Origin: Sipunculus nudus
Lineage: Eukaryota > Annelida > Sipuncula > Golfingiida > Sipunculidae
Assembly: GCA_026874595.1 (NCBI GenBank)
Contig: CM049313.1
Coordinates: 63,614,159-63,678,158, forward strand
Direction: 5' to 3'
DNA length: 64,000 nucleotides
How positions within the stretch are numbered: position 1 is the stretch's first letter; each line of letters begins with the position of its first letter. Of this stretch, positions 52,901 through 61,900 are shown in pieces. A program made the translations under genes and the position numbers. The notes beneath the pieces are model-generated. The model was not told the origin of the DNA. It saw only the letters and a list, made by a program, of their open reading frames with translations, and did no database searches.

Positions 52901-55900
52901 TCACATATATAATTTCATTTAAGTTTGTATCCAGTAAGCATAATCAAAATCACTTCCAGGGCATTATAACATACTTAAATACTAGATATTTAAACACCTG
53001 TCAAAATTTCAGGTGATCCACTACCTAAATCATTCACAATCTCACAACAGTTGATATGGAGCTCGCTTCATCCATTAAAATGGTGGAAAAGTGCTCCAAT
53101 CAATCAGCAATAATGAAAAATAAGTACAGTAAGTTTACTGGAATTTAGATCAAATTACACAGCATTACTATCATCCAGGTGGTTTAGATGTCTAGGGAGA
53201 ACTTACATGGACAGCTTGGAATGAGTATAAGCCATCACTTCAGGTGGGGAAAAAGTTCTCAGGCACCGCCCACATCAATTTTAAACCCCCGCATCAAAAA
53301 TTTTTATTTTGATTTTCAATAGAAACTTACCAAATTTGAGCTTCAGCCGCTCGGGCATTTCTTTCAAGAAGATAAAATAGTACAATTTCCTTTGTTATTT
53401 AGTGCTTTTACCTGTTTAGCCAAAAAAAAAAATCTGTTATTATCATGCTTTTCCCTTATCATTTGACATTTTCATCGAAACATACCAAAAAATTAAAAAT
53501 TAAAAAACAGCCCGCCCGCATTTATTTCTGAAAAAAAGTGCCTGAGAACCATACTTTTTTTTTTTCGCCTTACACATTTTTAGTATTCAAAAATAAGCAT
53601 TCCATAACTTGTGGAAAATCAAAGTATGAAATACACTTACTTTTCCAGGATTTGGACAAACAGCGTTTTTGACTTATATCACTTGCGTCAGCAAAATGAG
53701 AAAAGAGCAAAACTTAACCCCTATGTACAAAATTTTCCACCAAAGTTTTCTGGTTAAAATAATGCTTAAAGTACACTTCACATCAAAATTCAGCTGTGAA
53801 GCTTTCTAACAGGTGACCCTACTTCAGGTTTTTTTTTTTAAGATCAAACAGAACCAGAGAAGATCCCGAGACAACTGTTCTGTTGCTCACCTCCAAATCA
53901 TCCCCTTCAGGATCAGCCTCCGAATCCACCTCCATCTCGGTGCTCTCCTCTCGCTCTATTTGCTGCTTCAGGTTCTGTTCTATCTCGTTCGCGGACTCCA
54001 GTGCCTTCTCTTGTTCATCCTCCAGCTGCTTGGCAAGACTGTCCTCCTCGTTCAACACCTGGTGTATAACAGAAGTTATAATTGTAACATCAGGTGTATC
54101 CTTGTTAAACACCTGGTATGTAACAGAGTTTAATCCTAAGCATCAGGTGTATCCTCATTCAACACTTGGTATATAACAGAATTTAACAAGACCGCAAACA
54201 TGCATAATACGCCCATCATGTGTCTCGTGACCTTTGAACTCATTAAATATGCATGAATTTTAATGAGAATGTAATTCAAGTTAGAAACTCTATTGATAAA
54301 TATGCATAATGAGTTTCATGAAAATCCATAGGATTTTTGGTAAGTCACCAAGGTGCCTCCAAAGTGCGTTGACCTCTGACCTCATTAAATATGCATGGAT
54401 TTTGCTGGAAATGGAACTAAGGCAAGATATTCTATTGATTAATATTTCTGATGAGTGTTATCAAAATCCTTCATATTCTTTATAAGTTATTGGGGTGCTA
54501 CCACAAAGTAGCGTCATGGCCCATGACCTTATTAAATATGCGTGGATGTTGCCCATAATCAAACTTGGGCAATATAATCTGTTGGTATACTAAACCATAA
54601 TACTCCTGTCATAAGACAGGCATATAAAAATGTAACATTAGGTGTATACTTGTTAAACACCTGCTATATAACAGAGGTTCATCTTGAAACATCAGGTGTG
54701 TCCTGAATTAACACCTGGTTATTATAAGTAACACAGGTTTATGTTAAAACATCTGGTGTATCCTAATTCAACACCTGGTATATAACTATTGATGTTAGAT
54801 GTGTCCTTGTGAATCACCTGATATATAACAATTGTAAAACAATAATACCTTGTACAAGGTAATCGTCCAGTCCATGACAGTGGATTTTCATACCTTAATA
54901 TTGACTATACTTTTTATACTTTGAATCATATCAATGACATTATCTGATTTTTTTATGACAGCAAGGCACATTTTAAACTTTTTTTGCCACAAAAGGTGCC
55001 TCAGGACCCCATGAAATGACACCTGGTACATCTTTGTTGTAGAGAGCAAGTTTTTGTCAAAAATGTATTATAAATATTATATATTATAAATTTTCATACA
55101 GAGGACATACTGAAAACATGATCCATTACATAATATTCAATATTTAAGGCATTTTATATTTTTTTTAATTTTTACTTGGTAAAATCCTGGAACCTGAACC
55201 ATGCTGAATATCTGTTAAACCACCATGTTACATAACATTATATGTACTCTATAGTTCAGGTCTCATTTTCAAATTTGTTTTGGTTAAAAGGCATAATTCT
55301 GACGACGGAATGGAATTCAATTTTTTATATGTGTAATAATCATCAAACCTGTTCCAGTTGCTGCTGAAGCTCTGCTTCATCACCATCAGAATCCTGTTCA
55401 CCATCAGTCTCTGTTGTCAAGGTGATGTCCACATCATCGTCGTCATCATCCACATCACCAAGCAATCTAATTTTACCATCCTTATCAAACAGCTCATCTT
55501 TTTTCCAAGACATCTTGACTGCTACAGGCTTGTCCTTTTTCAACAGCTCATTATCCATGATATTTGCTGGTTTGTTCTCTTTCTCGTGGTCATCATTTGT
55601 CAATTTCTGACATAGATCACCCTGGGAAGATATTTTGTTCAAATGCAGTTTGTCGAAATCAGTTTTGTAGGAGCACTGTTTGTCCCAATCAGGTTTTCGT
55701 GATGTGGGATTTGTATCTTGCTGGGAGTGAGATAATTTATGCTGTTCTTGTTGGGAGTGAGATAATTTATGTGGTTCTTGTTGAGAGTGAGATAATTTCT
55801 GTGATTCTTGTTGAGAGTGAGATATTTTCTGTGACACCATGACTTCCTGTTTGTGTAGATCCTGGTTTGACTTGGAATGCTTGCCTTTCACTGGAGATGC

Positions 55901-58900
55901 TCTGTATTTTCCTCTTCCTCTGTGAACAGTCTCCCAACCATCGGTATCTTCTGCTGTTAATATTAGATTAACTACTGCACAAGTTTGACTATTTTCATGC
56001 TAGTATATAAATCTGTCACTGACTACAAGCTATTACCCAGTCCTAAAACAATGCACTGAACTTTATCTATGTCTCTCTAACAATTTCCTTCACCTAATAA
56101 ACCAAGCTACATACACATTAACTAAATGTTAAATCAGTTACTCATTGATCATTGAACATTGATAACTTTCAGCTACTACACTAAACTAGAATGAGGTTGT
56201 TTTTGCTATGCAAAAGCAAATATATGTCCCCTTCCCTATGGTACTCCCATCCCAAAATTTTTTAGGGGAAAACTGTGGACTATTTCAAGATGAAGGTCAA
56301 GATGACCGGTTTCCGAACACTTCAAAGATTTTTCCAGAAACATTTTACATATAAAATTTGATGAAAATATATTGAGTGGTTCAAAAGTAATAGTATAAAC
56401 AAAATAATCCTGCTGATTTGACCTTAAAGATGTAGGTCAAGATCATCAGTTTTTGAGTACTTCCAATTTTGGCAAGAACATTTTTATGAAAATATACTGA
56501 CTGGTTCAATAGTGTTCACAAATAATTTTTATTCTGGCTGATTTGACCTTTGGGATCCAGGTCAAGGTTACCAGATTTCAAACTCTTCAATTAATCTGAT
56601 TGAAACAATTAGTGTTTCAAATTTGAGGAAAAAATATGAAATACTTCCAAAGTTATGGGGTTCACAAGAAAAAAATCTATTTTGAAGAAAAAATATGCAA
56701 TATTTTGACCTCTTTGACCTTGATGATGATGGTCAAGGTCAAAAGTGTTTTGAACTCTTCATTGAATTTGATTGAAAGAATTAGTGTTTTAAATTTAAGG
56801 AAAAATGTGTGATACTTCAAAAGTTTTGGGGTTCATAAAAAAAATTACATTTCAGTCTATTTGACCTTGATGATGAGGGTAAAAGTCACCAGTTTTCAAG
56901 CTGGTCAGAGATTTTGGTAGAAACAATTCAAATTTCATGAAAAGATTATGAGTTGTTCTAAAGTTATCACATTCTCAAGAAATGACACAGATCAGTTTGG
57001 ACAACAACAACTGACCAAACACTATATGTCTCCCCTCCCCGGCAGGGGAGACATTTTATAAGTTCTTGATTGGTCCTTCAACATCAATCCCTCTACACAG
57101 CTGTTAATTAGTAAAGGAATTGTAATGCATTTTATTTTAATCAATTTCAACAGGAAAGTCATGAATATTCATGATTACTGCATGAATGTCAAACTAAACA
57201 TGCCATAGTGAAAATTTTAAATAGTTACTGCTTGCCTCAAATATTGGCAAGCAGTAACAAGGGACCTATGGGTCACTATGCTCAGCTGACGTTAACCTTG
57301 AAGGTAAAAATCTAAAATAATATCAAATGGAGATAAAGTGTAAGAGGAAGAGGTAATAAAGGCCATGGTTGGTTTAAATGATTGGTTTGTATTGATGAGC
57401 AAGAAATTGTTGCAAATAATATTTTGTGACCTGACCATGTGTTCCCTAATGTATAAACTGAAGCATGTGAGCAGTTTGTGAACAAATGATCTGTACAATT
57501 ACCATGATCATTAGTTGGCTTTTCGATTAACTGCTGACATTTCAGTAGTTTACACATTTGTTCAAATCTTTTTTTTGTATAATATAAATTATTAAATATG
57601 TTTTTTTTTATGAAATGTATACAGTTGAAATATAATTAATTAACAACATAAAACATGGCAAACAAAGCCTGATCTCAAATTCTGCTGATGCAGGAAAATA
57701 ATGAACAAATGTTTGTAACAAATCCTCATTTTTTTATCACATCAATTTTTTTTAAATTTAAGTTTATATTTCTATACATTTTCAATATAACATATATATC
57801 TGAATATAAAAGTTGATTCATAATTCTCAATTGCATCATCATAAATCTCAATCTTGTCAGATAACACCACATCATGCATACAAATGTTTATTTATTTTTT
57901 ACCACAAAAATATATCTTTTAAATCTGCAAAACAATAAATGTCTAAAAAAAAATACTTGATTTAGATTTCACAATTTTGAATTGTGTCTTTATTTATCCA
58001 TAATTTGCTTCATATTTTATCATAATTTAAGCATACTGATGGGTTCCATTATGATTGGTAAAATCATTTAAAAGAAAAATGATTTCTTTAAAAATGTTAC
58101 ATTACACAACATTGCATCTTCTGGATTATACCTTGAATTACTTTTTTAAGGAAAGTTTTTGCATATCAGAGTGGAAACAGCATTACAATTAAGGAGATAC
58201 AGTGAAAACAATAACAATACTGCATAACATTTGGTGGGTTGGGTTTGCGGGGGGGGGGGGGGGGGGGGAATGGGGCGGTGATATCAGAATAACTGTACAC
58301 CTGTCACAGCAGGGGATCTCCCCCAGTGACTGTAACAAATCAGAAACCCTGGCATAGCTGACTTCCAGTGACCTGGAGTGGGACCCTGCATCTGTAATCT
58401 GTAATCAAAGCAAATGACTACAATAGAGCCTCAAGAAAAAAATCAATAACTAGCTTAATTTTCAAGCTTTTACTTCCAAATTTCAGATTTAAACAAATTA
58501 AATATTTATGTTTACATGCTGTGAAAATTAAATCAATGGTACTTACAGGAAAAAAACGTGCCATGGTCAAAGTTGGGCAAAATTTAAGGTACTGATTTTA
58601 TTTTTATGCTAATTACTTAAAAAATTTACAAAATTCAGATCTAATTTTGGGTAAACAATTGAATCTTAATTAAACATAGTTATATACTTGGGAAAATAGA
58701 CTCTAGTTTCAAAATTTTTCATGTTAAGTGAGTAAATATTTTTCCTGATTTTTTACAAAGTCCATTATGTTTGGGCCCATAACTTAAAGAATTTATACTT
58801 AACAGACTTAATTTCTGGCATGTACATAGGAACTATATAGAAGAATATTTATGGTTAATATGAGGAAAAACAGATGAGTGGTTTTGAAATTAGGCAGTCC

Positions 58901-61900
58901 TGAAGTGTGAAAATAGGATTTAAATAAAAAATTGAGGTTTTTCCTTAATTTCTCAAAGGAACGAAGTCGCAAAGACCCAGTTTTCGGCTTGGTAGGAGAT
59001 CTTGGGGACATCTAACATTATGCTGAATTTTGGATTCCTAGGTCTTACGGTTTCAAAACGTGCCACATCTACGGACGGACGGACGGACGGACGGACGGAC
59101 GGACAGACGGACGGACGACGGACAATGGACCACGACTATAGCTCAGATGACTTATAGTCAGCTGAGCTAAAAAAAGCAGTATCATATTAAGACAAAAGAG
59201 TGACCACAAAAATATCTGAATTTGGGATCTCTAGTTTAATAGCAATAAGCTAACCACAGACTTATTATCTACTGAATTAAATAGTAAACTGACATCTTGC
59301 TTTAGTGTCAACAGAGCTGATGCTTTCATAAGCAATTAATAGGGCATTTCATTTATTAAACAGAGTACGTCCTTGTTTATTATGACCTGCACCTTTCATC
59401 TAGTTAACAATATGAATTACCTTCACTCTGAGCTGGGGGTGGGACTGGACTGTTCTGTTTTGCTGCCACCATCTGAGCCAGTATGGACACAGATGGAGGG
59501 GTCGTTCCTTTCACCTTGTCTGCCCAGCTGTTCCCTGTTGTCACCACAATACTAGCTGGGCTGAATGAATAAATGAAATGCAAAACCCTTGACCATCCTC
59601 CTTATAAGGCTGAAGCATGCTATGATGAAATATAATTTCTATGAACTTTTTGAGTTTTGTGCAACTTGTTAATATCTCTCCGAATTTAAAGTACAGTGGA
59701 TCAACTCATCCATTCTGTATTTTTGTTGTAAGATATATGTGTTTTCGATACACACCCCTAAGCAGTGACACCAGGTCATATACTTGCATGGCAAGGTTCT
59801 CTGTGTAAGAACACCAGGGTGCGCACAGAGCAAAGAATTGTAATCAGACCAATGGGAGCATCATATTGCACGGCGCATTCAGCCCATATTTTAACATGCC
59901 ACACCTATTCTCATTGGTCTAATTACACCAGGATACAAGCTCCTGTTGGTCTGATTCTTGGCCCTATGCCAGAACGGGTGTTATCAGACCAACGAGATCC
60001 CTGTTGCATTAGCAGCTATAATATTTTCAATAAAAGTAAAATCTGAACATTTCCAGTACATAACAAATGTGTGTATTTGGTCATACATAAGTTGATCTCT
60101 CACCCATTGCTTTGTGGTGTTGGGGGATTACTGAAGTCCAGAGACCTCTGTACTGGGCTGCCTGTGCGGGTGTCTCCACTGCCAGCTACCAGGTTCTTAC
60201 TTGGTGAGGTCTTTCTCACCTCCCATGCGAGTGCAGTTGGTCTGAAAATATTTGAAATCTTTATTATAATTGCATATTTTATATGATTTAAAGTAATCTT
60301 CTGTTTATCCTTTTTTTCTTGTCATTTTGAATAGTTTTTTTTCTCCCTTGTTAAAAACACTGGCAACAATGTCTGTTTTACTACAACAAAAATACTAAAA
60401 TGATTTTCAAAACTGGAAAATGTAGTAAATGTATCAACTGTAATACATGAATGGTTAACACAAATAATGTTTAATAATTCAGAAAAAAAGCATGCTCACA
60501 AATAAAACCCAGAAAATTGAAAACTTTATCCTGAGATACATAATATTCAGTAAACAAGATGCCCTTTTAAGCAATACTGATGTTATATTTTTTTATTTCA
60601 AAAGCATTATTAAATAAATTTCAGAGCTAGTTTTTCATTAATTTTAAAAAGAAAAAAATAGCTTAGGCCTGCAAATACAACATCTGAACCACTAGGTGAT
60701 TTTTAGAAAATGAAATATCAACAATATCCATTATTTACAAGAAATATGATCAGCACATATGTAGATGACCATTACTCCTTCCCTCTCAAACCTCCACTGC
60801 CCAAAAGCTGTCTCTTTTTAATTAAACTTTAAAGCTTACCTCTGGCCTTCTTCAGCACTCTCATAAGCTTTCATTAAGTCCAGCCGCTGTATGAGGGACT
60901 TGAAGTCCTTGGAGCACTGTTCCAGCATCATAATCACCTCCTGTAAGGAAAACATAATGAACGCTCGTAATGCACAGACCTCTGATAAGGCAGCTCATTG
61001 CTCCTATACTGCATTATCAGATCACCCACAAATGTTAAAATAGCATAATGGTAGTGACCTCTGGGGGAGATAGTGAAAGACTGACACCTTTCAGGAATAT
61101 TGGCACATACACATGGAGTGACTTCAATGTCCTCTGTGACATGACGTCTGTTACATCACAACTTGCACACCGAAGATGGCTATATCTTCATATGCTCCAT
61201 CCCGGTTTAAACAATTGTGCTATAAAAACCCATTAAATAGTCATTCTGGGGTTATTTACACAAGGATCACCCCCAACATTTAATCAAGTATTCCTTGTAT
61301 CATTGCTGGGCTACCCTGAAAACTTCATCAACGTCAGTATATATTTTTTTTTTTTGAGTAAATGTTACTAAAAGACAAAACCAACATCACCAAAAACATA
61401 ACCCTTGCCGCTTGGCAGAGGTTAAAATACTGTCAATCAGATATCATTATCATTTGTGAAATATTAGAATAGTGTTACTCAGATATTATACTTCCTGTAA
61501 AATATTAAAACTGTCAATTAGGTATCATAATTCTCTTGGTTAAACAGATGAGGCTTGAGTTCTGTGTTGAACTTCTGAAACACAGCTCATTACCTTTTTA
61601 GAACCTCAAATTTTATGGGATTTTATTATAAGATATTGCATAAATTCAGCAGGTGCATCATTATATACAAAGTCCACATTAGTCCAGCTGGGGAGCCCAC
61701 AGTGATATAAACAGAATGCTTATGAGTTGGCCTTCACCAAAGAGTCTGGATAATCATTGTTTTAATAATGTAATTAACATGAGAGGTGATCAACATGGAA
61801 ATTCATTACATCATATCATGGTGGAGATGTGTGTAATATGTTTTAATTATTTTATGAAAAATATAAAGATATAAAAGAAACAAATAGAATTTTAATACCT

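Noticed and set aside
53813-54176. Plus-strand open frames over exon 7 and its upstream intron
   Set aside because: Antisense shadows of the acidic SCAPER exon and its minisatellite.
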